This document shows positions 32,058-42,252 of a stretch of 64,000 nt of DNA, piece after piece. Made by a program: the position numbers and the translations under genes. The stretch is from assembly GCA_010015605.1 (NCBI GenBank), contig ML975252.1, positions 186,001-250,000 of the forward strand. Reading direction: 5' to 3'. This stretch comes from Decorospora gaudefroyi. Lineage: Eukaryota > Ascomycota > Dothideomycetes > Pleosporales > Pleosporaceae. Position 1 is the stretch's first letter. Each line of letters begins with the position of its first letter. The notes under the pieces were generated by a model, which had not been told where the DNA came from, searched no databases, and was given only the letters and a program-made list of their open reading frames with translations.

Positions 32058-33684
32058 ATGAAGTTCTTCGGCAACAATGGCTCTCAGGAGCCAAGCATGG
32101 AGCAAGTTCATGAGCAGCAACCCCGTCGACCTTCAGTCGCTGAAGTCATCGATGAGCAAGTCCGCCGCAAGTCCGTCGACAACCGCATTGTCACCGGAGC
32201 ATCAGCTCTGACGACACGCCAATCTATTGTTCCTGTTACCTTGGTCACCACTCTCTTCTTCATGTGGGGTTTCGCCTACGGTCTCCTCGACGTCTTGAAC
32301 TCGCGCTTCCAGGTTGCTCTTGACATCTCGAGGGGCGAGTCTTCCGGACTTCAGGCTGCGTATTTTGGTGCCTACTTCATTGGCCCTCTGACTTACTCTG
32401 GATGGTTTTTGAGACGCTTTGGCTACCGATACACCTTCATCCTCGGTCTGTCTATTTACTGCGTCGGTGCGCTCATGTTCTGGCCTTCGGCTGTCAAGCG
32501 GAGCTTTGGTGGTTTCTGCGGCGCCATGTTCCTTGCTGGTTCTGGTCTGTCTACGCTGGAGACTTCTGCGAACCCGGTATGTTTTGTTCTGTGCATACTC
32601 ATCAAATTGTTGTACTGACCTGAACGTAGTACATTGCTGTATGCGGTCCTCCAAAATGGTCCGAATTCCGTCTCGAGCTGTCCCAGTCCGTCCAGGCTAT
32701 TGGCTCCGTCGTTGCACCCGTCCTTGCTAGCCAGGTCATCTTCAAGAACGTGGGTACAGACGGAAAGTCGCTCGAGGCCGTCCAATGGGTCTACCTTGGT
32801 ATCGCTGGTTTTGTCGCCATCCTCGCTGTTGTATTCTACTTTGCGCCCATTCCCGAGATCACTGATTCGGACATGGCCGACCAAGCCGAAATGACCACGG
32901 CCGCCACTGGCTACGTCGACAAGCCTATGCGCAAGCAGTTCACTCTCTTCTGGGGTGTAGCCGCGCAATTCTCTTACGTTGCCGGTCAAGTCGGTGTCGC
33001 CGCTTACTTCATCAACTACTTCGCTGAAGCCCGTCCTGAGCTCAGTGTCACAGAGGGCCACGTCCAGGGCGCAAATTTCTATGCCATCGCTCAAGGTCTC
33101 TTCGCCATCGGTCGTTTTGCTGCTGCGGGTCTGATGTACTATGGTGGCAAGCCTCGTTACGTTCTCCTTGCTTTCCAGACCTTCATCATGATCTTCATCT
33201 CCGCTGCGATTGGCACAAACACCGGTGGTAGGAACTCGACGAACTGGGGCGGTATCAGCATGCTGATGATTGTACTATTCTTCGAGGTAAGAACTGAAAG
33301 CATACCACTACCCTTGATAACACCACTAACATCGCAATGTAGTCCTGCATCTTCCCCATCATCTTTGCCCTCACGCTCCGTGGTCTCGGCCGCCACACCA
33401 AGCGCGGCGCCTCCTTCCTCGTTGCCTCCGTCTCTGGTGGTGCCGTCGGCCCCGTCATTCTCGGAAACGTGGCGGACAGCATTGGCACTCGAAAGGCCAT
33501 GTGCATCCCTCTCATCTTCTTCTTCGTCGCTTGGTCGTACCCCATCTACCTCAATCTCTACAAGGGCCGTGAGCTCGATGCGTACAGCGAGAGCCATGTC
33601 GGTAGCCAAGAGAGTGTCGTAGACAACGATTCTGTCCTTGCGTCGAAAGAGGTTGAGGCGAGGATGTTTGAGACCAAGCCTTAG
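32058..33684 (+). CDS. FucP-like sugar:proton symporter (MFS)
   Basis: Three exons, 32058-32576, 32630-33286 and 33343-33684, encode 505 residues in clean frames. Around residue 60, VTTLFFMWGFAYGLLDVLN matches the first helix of L-fucose/glucose/galactose permeases, as does YFGAYFIGPLTYSGW after it. GSGLSTLETSANP joins across intron 1 to YIAVCGPPKWSEFRLELSQS, the family's well-conserved N/Y/Q-containing region that follows helix 4. About 12 helices are present. Members import L-fucose, galactose or glucose with protons; which sugar is used is unknown. The cytosolic tails (first 55 and last 30 residues) are charged. Confidence 0.9.
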
Positions 33685-34397
33685 ATGGTCGTTCTTTGGT
33701 GTTGAGGTTTTGTGTCCCGAATGATTTTTTTGACGATAGATTACATGATACCCATGTGCATTGAGAGCAGCATGGAAATGTTGTTGTAGCTGGGAGGAGG
33801 GTCTTGTATATATCACGGCTGTTTCTTTACGTATTCACTCACGATTCTAGACATGGTTATAAGAACTTTTTAGATCATTATTTTGTTACTCACTGCGTTT
33901 GACCTCTGATGCGTGACGCCTTGATTAAGTTGCTTGCTCTTAGTAGTGCACACTCTTGAGCCGTCACCTTTAATAGCTCCTTCGATCACGGGACCGGATA
34001 AGGGTCGTTCGTCATCGCGGGTAGAGATCCGTGATGCGATTCATCTCGACGGCCACCCTTGGACCATCATTTGTCGCCGCGCCGCCTTGGTCTCCTTGAT
34101 GCGCTTGTCTTCCTTACCACTTGGCCTGTTCGTTAGCGACATGGCGAGCGTCATACAATAGTTGCTGTGATGCTCCTCGAAATCTGTGGGTGACTCGCCG
34201 TCGAAGTAGGTCGCGGTTCCCTGCATATTCCACAGCGTCTGGAGGTCTTTCCATTTTTTCTGGGGGGGAGGTTGGTTGTTGTAGCACACGATGCGCATAA
34301 TTATCGCTTACCTGTTGCTGTTGTTCCACATCATCTACTTATGGTAAACGCCTTCCCCCCTACGGACTAGCTTCCGGCATCACAGCAATCTATCGTC
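33685..34397. other. spacer between sugar permease and F-box genes
   Basis: The 713 bases contain the 3' flank of the permease gene and the promoter of the F-box gene. No other gene is recognised. Confidence 0.4.
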
Positions 34398-36310
34398 ATG
34401 TCATTCATCACCGAATGCTGCCTCTTTCGAACGCTCACGAACGGCTTATACTGCAACATGGAAAGCTCTGTATATCCCAATGCCGTTAAAAGTGAGTACG
34501 ACGCTGCCCTTGTAAGAGAGGCATTGCAGTAACCCCACATCCAGATACGTCATGAGTTAACTGACACAACAAATATAGGCGACAAAGTCAAGGCATTGAA
34601 TGACTTACCAACCGAAATACTGCTGCAAATCTTCTCCGATGTCGATTTACATCGTGATGCTCGTGTCATGGGGTACGTCCCAGATGATCCGCCACCAAGC
34701 CCACCGGATCCGTACCTCATCGCAGACTTTCGATTCCATTGCCGCTCGCTATGCAATATTGCCTTAACGTGCAAACGATTTGCACCTATCGTTCGAGAAG
34801 TTCTATTATATGCGCCTGTCCTCGAGGCTAGCTTTGCCGCATCGCCGTCTATCTTCGGTGGTATTCTTAAAGCGTATAATCAGCTTGAGCTTAATCGCCA
34901 TGTCAAGAAGCTTCGTATATGCTTATCGCCAATTGAGCCATCACGCTGTCCGCCTCGCTTGATGGGCGGATCGGTTTCGGCGGGCGTTGAACCAGACCCA
35001 ACGACCGCCGACATTTTGAACCAAGCGCACAGGGCCATCGCATCTTCCAGGCTACCACGGTCATGGAAAGTTGAATGGTCTAGTGGATTGGAACAAAGCT
35101 TTGGTCTCACATCAGCCGCAGTTCTGTTAGCGCTGTTGCCACAGCTCGAGACCCTATGTATATCGGACCCATGGTCAGACATGGTTTTCGACTGGGCGAT
35201 GGAAGGGCCCAGCCTAAACCCGCTCACTAACAACTTCTATGGAGAAAATGAGAGCTTACCAACAGTACACTCCCTCTCCTACGTAAAGCTTGAGAGTCCT
35301 CTGCCGCCACGAATGAGAGGATTGGATAATTTCCCAAGCTTACGCACTCTAGATCTAAGCTTCCAGATCCAGGGACAGCCATCCAACAAGGTCAGGGAAG
35401 CGTCGGAAGGTTTCCTCTCCCCCGGAATGCGAATATTATTCCGCAACATCCGTCATCTACGTCTCGATTTCGAAGTCAGAACCGTGGGGATCTGGCACAC
35501 CACTGAAAGAACATGCATGGCCAACATCGTCCAAGCGTTCACGGACCTACATAGCCTCGAATACTACGCGGAATCTTCAGGAGGCAAGAATCCTTACCGT
35601 AGCGTCCGAGCCTTCCCTCAATATCAGGCCAATATCCAGAGCTACCCGGACGTTACGTCGTCGGCTGTTAGCGTGGTGAACGAGACCTATTGGGGTATTA
35701 CGCCGCCAAAATTTGCCCCCGAATAATTGAATCTAACGACAGAATAGATCGATCCATATACGACGCACGCACCGAGATCACCGATTACCAGAATCTAGTC
35801 GATAGCCTTCTGCACATGCGACCAAATCTGCGGAGTTTACAACTACCTGGCGGATTTTGGACGCTTCCGGGTGCGGTGCGGAAGCCACTTCCAAGATTCG
35901 ATCAATTCAAGCGGCTGGAAAAGCTTGTCGTCCCTCAAGCAGCTGTTGTATCGATTAAGCTCGACAACATGCGCTTCGATGCCGTTTTCGCTGGCGACTT
36001 TGAGTTGACGCCTTCTCAAGCTCTGCCGCGATCGCTGAAACATCTCAAGATATTTGATGTGGATGCTGGGTTCTTAGAATCATTTTGGTTGCAGGAGCTC
36101 TTCCGTGAGCAGAAGAATAATGGTGCGTGGCCTGAAATGCAGTGTTTAGAAATCCGGTTCGGCTCTACATACAACGACTTTGCTTTGGCGGAACTTGTAA
36201 CGAGGCGCGACGGCGCAGAATTTTGGAAGCAGGCGGATGAGACGAAGTTGAATGTAGTTGTTGGCCGAGATATGGAAGTGCCTGAGGCTTGCGTCAACTA
36301 CCCCCGTTGA
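34398..36310 (+). CDS. F-box protein, leucine-rich-like
   Basis: Three exons, 34398-34491, 34579-35694 and 35748-36310, encode about 590 residues. The ATG lies in the small first exon (31 codons plus one base). A GTGAGT..TATAG intron leads to SDKVKALNDLPTEILLQIFS, an F-box start; the F-box occupies about residues 38-85. The second intron (GTATTA, CTAAC branch, GAATAG acceptor) is the least certain junction, but it is the best phase-compatible join. The rest carries Leu-rich stretches (e.g. PSLRTLDLSF, MRPNLRSLQLPG) typical of fungal F-box proteins that recruit substrates to SCF ubiquitin ligases. Its substrate is unknown. Without the first exon, the second exon has no ATG before the F-box. 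Confidence 0.78.
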
Positions 36311-36636
36311 ATGCGATAGCCTAGGTAGTTGCGCGCAACTCTCAGCTTGGGATGCTTTGGATGGAGAATGTGGGACGTGGGTTGGGATATGGAACTCGAT
36401 GATTGGTAACGGACTCCGACACATAGACTCCCAAATTGCAGAACAAGTTTGTTTGGAGAACACAACAAAGCGAAGTAACTAGTTTTTGTAGGCAAAGTCA
36501 CTGTGCAGGACCTCCGTGGTGTCACATGTGACATTTGCACTTCTCCCGCATCCATAAAGTCATCATAACTGTTTTGCCACAATCACCTCTGTAGTCCCAT
36601 GTCAATGAGCCGGACCGTCCCCTCAACGAAAACCCC
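36311..36636. other. convergent 3' flanks
   Basis: The 326 bases lie between the converging F-box and aminotransferase genes. No structure of note is seen. Confidence 0.4.
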
Positions 36637-38029
36637 CTAGCGCCCGTCCCCGCCCCCTGGGAGGACATTCTTCAACACATCTAACAGCCCCCTAATTTCC
36701 TCCTCGGTATTGTAATGAACCATGCTGACCCTAACGACACCCTCAGGCTCCAACCCCAAAACCTCATCACATAACCTCTTGGAATAGAAATGGCCCCAAC
36801 GAAACCCATAATTACTCCCCTTCTCCGCCTCCTCCACAATCGCCTTCGAGCTCATGCCTTTCACCGTAAACGAGATGGTCGGCACCCTGACAGCCGAGTC
36901 GGTAGACGTAAGACCCATAACCGTAACATCATCTCTCGAATTAAGGAAGTCGAGGAGGATGGTTTGGAGCTTGCCTTCGTGTTCGGAGATGGCAGAGAAA
37001 GCGCCTGAAAGGTAGTTCGCGATGAGGGGGATAGATTGCACGCATTCGTAGTTTGAGGCCGCGAAACCGATTTTGTCTTCAAGAGTCTTGGTGGGATTGA
37101 AGTAGTGCGTTAGGGGTTTCATGTGTTGTTGGGCGCTGGTGCTGGCGTAGAGGACGGCGATGTGAGGGCCGTAGACCTAGGGGGCATCTCATTTTTAGCT
37201 CGATCGAAGGGATATAAGGAGGTTTTGATGAATGCAAAAAAAAGGGGGTGGACTAACCTTGTACCACGAGAACGCATAGAAGTCTGCGCAGAAAGCTTTT
37301 ACATCTACGGCTCGATGCGGCGCGTAACTCACTCCGTCCACACAGAATAACGCACCCACTTCATGTACCGCATCCGCGATGGACTTGACGTCGTGAATCG
37401 TGCCCAGAATATTGCTCACATGTGTGCACGCTACAAACTTGACTTTGTCACTCAACAGCGGCTTGAGGTTCTCTGCCGTAAGCTTCAGCCCATCCTCTTT
37501 TGACGATATCCACCATTTGATGGTCAACTGGAGGCGTTCGGCCATGTAAAGCCACGGCTTGACATTAGTCTCATGCTCCATCTTAGAGAGGATGATTTCA
37601 GAGCCTGCAGGAAATTTCAGTGACGAGGCTAGGTTCATGAAGAGTTGGGTTGTTGAGGCTCCAATAACTGCGATATATCGTTAGGAACGCTAGCTATGAA
37701 TAGGGTAGGGGTGGAGGCGGCAAAAGTACCGATTTCATCGCGTCCTGCATTCATGTACTTTGCGGCTGCTTGGTAGCCTTGCTCGTACTTGGTGTTCGAC
37801 TTGGATCCCGTGTGGTATGAGGCTCCGAGCTGGACATTGTTTTTGGAGAGGTACTGCGATATGCTGGGAAACGATTAGGACTGTGCTGATGGCTTTTTCT
37901 CTAGACAAGCTTTTCTCACGAGTCGATCACGTCTCCGAGCGCTTGGCTGCCTCCCGCGTTATCGAGGAATACTTGGTCTTGTTGCAGTGCGGGAAAACGG
38001 TCGCGCGCCTTGGAGATGTCGAATGTCAT
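36637..38029 (-). CDS. PLP-dependent aminotransferase class V (cysteine-desulfurase/isopenicillin-N-epimerase-like)
   Basis: Four exons, complement 37920-38029, 37730-37863, 37258-37667 and 36637-37176, encode 397 residues; all three junctions keep the frame. The N terminus MTFDISKARDRFPALQQDQ continues to FLDNAGGSQ, the class V cofactor-proximal motif. ADFYAFSWYK ends exon 3; its lysine is the expected Schiff-base residue. CVDGVSYAPHR (cofactor-binding Asp in SxDxxxx) and SNILGTIHD also match. The C-terminal third is complete (VRVSMVHYNTEEEI). Fungal members of this branch are annotated as cysteine desulfurase-like but usually lack a proven reaction. The start was found in a short first exon. 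It could be a selenocysteine-lyase- or epimerase-like enzyme instead. Confidence 0.88.
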
Positions 38030-38550
38030 TATGGGATAGTATTATGTAAAAGGACAAGAGTGAGAAATTCAACGAGATTTTTGGAATACAAGGAGAGTGT
38101 TCTTAAGCATCAAACGCCTATGGTAGCCGCACGCCCTATGTATGTAGATGGTGCGGGGCATGGCCAAATACAGCAGGTGCTATGTTCAAGCCGTGACGCC
38201 TTTGCCCCACGTCGTACCCTAAGACTCCATCATTCACCACGTTCATCTTTGCAACGTCAACACTCTGTTGTTTAATATTTGATTTGAATCTGGACGAGAA
38301 AACCCATGTACCTAACCCCGCGTTCGAATGCACGTATCCCGGTTTTTATTAGCGAGTATGTACCGGTAAGTACTTACCTACCTATGGACCTGTTCCGGTC
38401 GCACTTCCGAACCCTGATCCTTTAGTAGTTAATTAGCTTTCCTGCTAGCGCCATTCTGGAGCCCTCGAAAACTGTCCTCCTCTCAACCTTGGTTTGAGAA
38501 GACTTCGACGACGTTCGGGCTGGCAGACATTTTCACAAATGCTCCACCGC
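38030..38550. other. upstream region of the aminotransferase gene
   Basis: The 521 bases contain no recognised gene. Near 38374-38384 there is a TTACCTACCTA motif like others in this window. Confidence 0.4.
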
Positions 38551-39160
38551 CTACTTTCTTGTCATGATACACCGCGCGTTGAGCCCGAAAGAGGTCCAAA
38601 AGGATCCCAAGAACCGCGAGTCCATATCGCACGGCTTCCCCTTCTCGTCCTCATACCTGTGGACATACTTCTGGCCGTTCTCGTAGCCATGCGCAAGGAA
38701 ATGGCCAGGCAAGAACTGGCCCAGCGCGGGGCCGAGCCACTTGGTGAGACCAGGAGACGCGGGCAGATCCTCCCTCATGTAGTTTTCGCGGTACTGGATC
38801 CCCGCTCGATAGCCAGGTACACGCTGGAGGTGCGCCATTTGTTATGCGAGACGTGAACATGGAAGCCGCTGCGATAAAGGGTGAGGGTTACGATGGTCCT
38901 CCAGACTGAACTGTCAGTGTGTTCGATCCAGACGAAGCGTGACAGGGCTTCGTGTGCTGGGAAGAGAATACTGCGAAAGCATGATGATCCTAGTCGTGGT
39001 GGAAGATTGGCCAAGAATTTGTAAAGCATCTTGTGCGTTTTCCAGTCTTTTCTCAGGCAGGCGATTGAGCAGGAGCGCGAATTACTGCATGTTAGCACCG
39101 CTGGAAAGCAAGCTGCTTGCAGACGAAACATAGAGGTACTGGCAGTGGAGAGGACTGTGG
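38551..39160 (-). pseudogene. MYND-type zinc-finger gene, frameshifted
   Basis: On the minus strand, three pieces in different frames make one MYND-finger protein. CFVCKQLAFQRC (from about 39130) reaches a stop. One frame away, SNSRSCSIACLRKDWKTHK gives the remaining Cys and His residues, and this continues through FRSILFPAHEALSRFVWIE to HVHVSHNKW near 38845. Another frame then carries VPGYRAGIQYREN to TKWLGPALGQF and GYENGQKYVH up to the stop at 38551. This order fits fungal MYND proteins. Two small frame changes (about 39095 and 38840) and a missing cysteine spacing residue make it a probable pseudogene. Sequencing error or unusual splicing cannot be ruled out, and no consensus splice sites bridge the breaks. 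Confidence 0.65.
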
Positions 39161-39969
39161 CCAAGAATCGCGCTTGTGTCTGTACCTCCAGGCCGGTATT
39201 CGCCACGAGCAAGGTTGGTGTTCCATGAAGTTGTTGCACGCAAGAATCATGATGCGGCAGAGGTTAAGTTAAGGAATAAATAGAGCGCGATCACGTGATG
39301 AGCGAAACCTAGTGTGGAGTGTGCTCAGCTCCAGTTGACGACTGAGCTCGTACATTCATGGATCAGAGGCACGACAGGCGTTGTTTCGTCTTTCTAGCGG
39401 ACAGTGATCAGAAATTAGCAAAATCGGGGGAATGTCCATAAGTAGCAATTGGCGCTCGGACGCGCTTTACCTATGTAGGTACCTAGGTATCCATATCCCA
39501 CAGCCACATCCTCCCCTCTTCTATTCCTCTTCTACTCCTCATCATTCCGGCTTCATCATCTTGGAGATGTTGCAGCGTGATGTTTGCTCGCGCCCAGCTA
39601 AGAAGCGGCCAGCCTGCGAGGGCCTCCGGCAATGACGACAACGGACGTCTCAGACTCTCAGCGACTTTCACGGTCGGAGAAACTCTGGCCGAGCCGCACC
39701 AATCACACAACCACCGCGCAGAAACAGATCGGCAACCCCACCCCTGGAGCGGCGACTACCCCGGGATTTCATTTACTCGTAGTTCTATAATTCTGATAGC
39801 GTACTTTTCACGGACCTTGTGCGGACATCGACACGCATGTTCATGGATTAGCTTCTCCGGAAATGACATACCATAAATATGTGACTAGGAACCAGTGCTG
39901 AGCGCATAAAGCTCTACAAGTCTCTCTTGCTCATATTCTCGTCCCTATCTATGTACTTCATCTGCCACG
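39161..39969. promoter_or_regulatory. GH43 gene promoter with candidate CreA sites
   Basis: This 809-base region precedes the secreted glycosidase gene. CCCCAC (39736-39741) and CCCCGG (39759-39764) fit the CreA carbon-catabolite repressor consensus (5'-SYGGRG on the opposite strand). CATAAA at 39905-39910 is TATA-like, about 60 bases before the ATG. TACCTATGTAGGTACCTAGGTA-like sequence occupies 39468-39489. These are motif matches only; such short sites arise by chance. Confidence 0.35.
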
Positions 39970-41610
39970 ATGTACACCCCAGCGTTGCTTGCACTCTTCA
40001 GCTTGTTAGCCAATATCTCTTGTGGGGCCAGACTGAATGTCAAGCATGAGCTTGCAAGCCGAGCTGAGACCTTCGACAATCCAATCCTGTGGGAAGACTA
40101 CCCTGATCTCGACGTCTTCCGCATAGGCGACGTATTCTACTACTCATCATCGACCTTCGCATTCTCACCGGGCGCCCCAGTGCTAAAGTCGTATGACCTC
40201 GTCAACTGGACGCCGGTAACCCACAGCGTCCCTAGATTGAACTTTGGCTCAAAATACAATCTGGAGAAATCCCGGGCCTACGTGCAAGGCATATGGGCGA
40301 GCACACTCCGCTATCGAGAATCAAGCGACAAGTTCATCTGGCTCGGATGTATCGAAGGCGGCAGGACGTATATCTGGACGGCCGATGGAACAAACGCAGC
40401 AGCGAACAACGGCGAGGTGTCAAATTGGAATTGGACCTCTGCGGGCACGATCCCGGTGTGTTATTACGACAACGGACTGCTCATTGATGACGATGACACT
40501 ATGTATGTTGCCTACGGCAATACCCAAATCAGGGTCGCCCAGTTGAACGCAGACGGCACAGCCGAAGTCAAGAACGAGCTAGTCTACGAAGGACCGAACC
40601 AAATCTATCTCGAAGGTGCACGCATGTACAATATCAACGGGACATACTATATATTTGTAACGCAACCAGCTAGTGCTGAATGGGTACTCAAATCCGACAG
40701 TCCATGGGGTCCATACGAGTCAAGGATCCTGGTCGACCGTATCAAAGGGCCACTTCCCAATGCCGGATACAGCCATCAGGGTGGTATCGTCGATACTCAG
40801 GATGGTGTTTGGTACTATGTCGCTTTCATGGACTCCTACCCCGGCGGTCGTATACCTGTTGCTGCTCCTTTGACGTGGACAGCGGATGGGTGGCCAGAAC
40901 TGGTGACAGTGGACGGCGCATGGGGTAAGACGTATCCAGTCCCTGTTGCGACGAACAAGACCGTTCCACCGCCTACCGGCCTAGACGATTTCTCAGGCTC
41001 AGCCCTCAGCGAAGAGTGGGAATGGAATCACAACCCCGATGATAGCAAGTGGGAGCTCGCTGGTGGTGGTCTCCGGCTGCACACCGCGACTATCACCACC
41101 GATCTCTTCTCTGCACGCAACACACTGACGCACCGCATCCTTGGACCAAAATCGTCAGGCACGTTCCGAATCGATATCAGTAAGATGTCAAGCGGTGACC
41201 GCGCGGGTGCTGTTCTCTTTCGCGATACTGCGGCATACATTGGTATCCACAAGGACGACTCAACGACCGGCCTTGTCATGGTAAACGACCTCAGCCTCAC
41301 CTCGGGCTGGCAGACGGACTCGACGGGAAGGGTGGCTGCGACGGGTCCTGCGCTCGCGGCGAACACGACAGATTTGTGGTTACATATCAAGGCGGATATT
41401 ACTCCAGCCTTCTCTGGTACTACTGCAGTGAGGCAGACGACCTTCTGGTACAGTACGGATGGTACGAATTATGAAAAGCTTGGACCTGCATTCAAAATGT
41501 CCAACACATGGCAGTTCTTTACTGGATATCGATTCGGTGTGTTCAATTTCGCGACTCAGGCTTTGGGCGGAGAGGTCTTGGTGAAGAGTTTTGAGATGGA
41601 GTTGTTGTAG
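39970..41610 (+). CDS. secreted glycoside hydrolase family 43 protein
   Basis: This single-exon gene encodes 546 residues. Residues 1-18 form a signal peptide (hydrophobic core ALLALFSLLANI, likely cut near Cys-Gly/Ala). The five-bladed propeller domain covers about 35-320. Its start, NPILWEDYPDLDVFRIGDVF, carries the base-catalyst Asp position in PD, and YLEGARMYNINGTYYIF has the acid-catalyst Glu. The C-terminal 200 residues (LDDFSGSALSEEWEWNHNPD to the end) are a beta-sandwich like the C-terminal domain of beta-xylosidases. Family members cleave xylan- or arabinan-derived oligosaccharides outside the cell. The exact activity (beta-xylosidase, arabinofuranosidase or galactosidase) is not decidable. 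Several N-x-S/T sites suggest N-glycosylation. Confidence 0.88.
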   Translation: MYTPALLALFSLLANISCGARLNVKHELASRAETFDNPILWEDYPDLDVFRIGDVFYYSSSTFAFSPGAPVLKSYDLVNWTPVTHSVPRLNFGSKYNLEKSRAYVQGIWASTLRYRESSDKFIWLGCIEGGRTYIWTADGTNAAANNGEVSNWNWTSAGTIPVCYYDNGLLIDDDDTMYVAYGNTQIRVAQLNADGTAEVKNELVYEGPNQIYLEGARMYNINGTYYIFVTQPASAEWVLKSDSPWGPYESRILVDRIKGPLPNAGYSHQGGIVDTQDGVWYYVAFMDSYPGGRIPVAAPLTWTADGWPELVTVDGAWGKTYPVPVATNKTVPPPTGLDDFSGSALSEEWEWNHNPDDSKWELAGGGLRLHTATITTDLFSARNTLTHRILGPKSSGTFRIDISKMSSGDRAGAVLFRDTAAYIGIHKDDSTTGLVMVNDLSLTSGWQTDSTGRVAATGPALAANTTDLWLHIKADITPAFSGTTAVRQTTFWYSTDGTNYEKLGPAFKMSNTWQFFTGYRFGVFNFATQALGGEVLVKSFEMELL

Positions 41611-42252
41611 TTAGAGCATGAAAATGTTCGCACAAGGTGCAAATATTTTCGCCATATTTCCTCTTTGCTAGCAGCTTTTTTCGTGTTGCGGTAGCGAGGT
41701 CGAGGCAATGCCATGATGCAAACGGAGGATTGAGAATTGAGCTGCGGAGATATTTTGCCGGATATGGAATTACACTGAATGTGAACTATCGAACTACACC
41801 GTCTCCACGATGAGCACTATGCAAACGAGTGGTACCAAGTTACGATACGTTATCCCGATCCCTGACCGCCAACTGTGTTACACACCCTCGATCTCACCCT
41901 ACGAAGTGGGTACGATGGCCAGGCGTAAGGTCCACGTGCAAATTGTAAATACATGATAGACCAGAGTGTTTTTCACTAGTCACGAGATCAAGAGATATAT
42001 ATTTCACAGAACGAACGCACCATTCCTACTTCCTTCTACCATTCATACCTCGACCCTTCGTACTCTTGGTATTCACACATGGATACACTACCGCAATCGC
42101 GCAAAGCGATAGCTTCCTCCATAAAGCGGACTCCGTAACCCATTAATAGCTCTCCAGTTCACCATCACTCTATATATAGCACATACAAGTGCAAGTCAGA
42201 ACCAACACTCACAAACAAGACGTCCAGCATCTTCTAAAATCGACCAAACAAG
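41611..42252. other. spacer between GH43 and LtrA-like genes
   Basis: The 642 bases contain the end of one transcription unit and the promoter of the next, with TATATATA-like stretches near 41995-42002 and 42170-42178. No gene is recognised. Confidence 0.4.
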
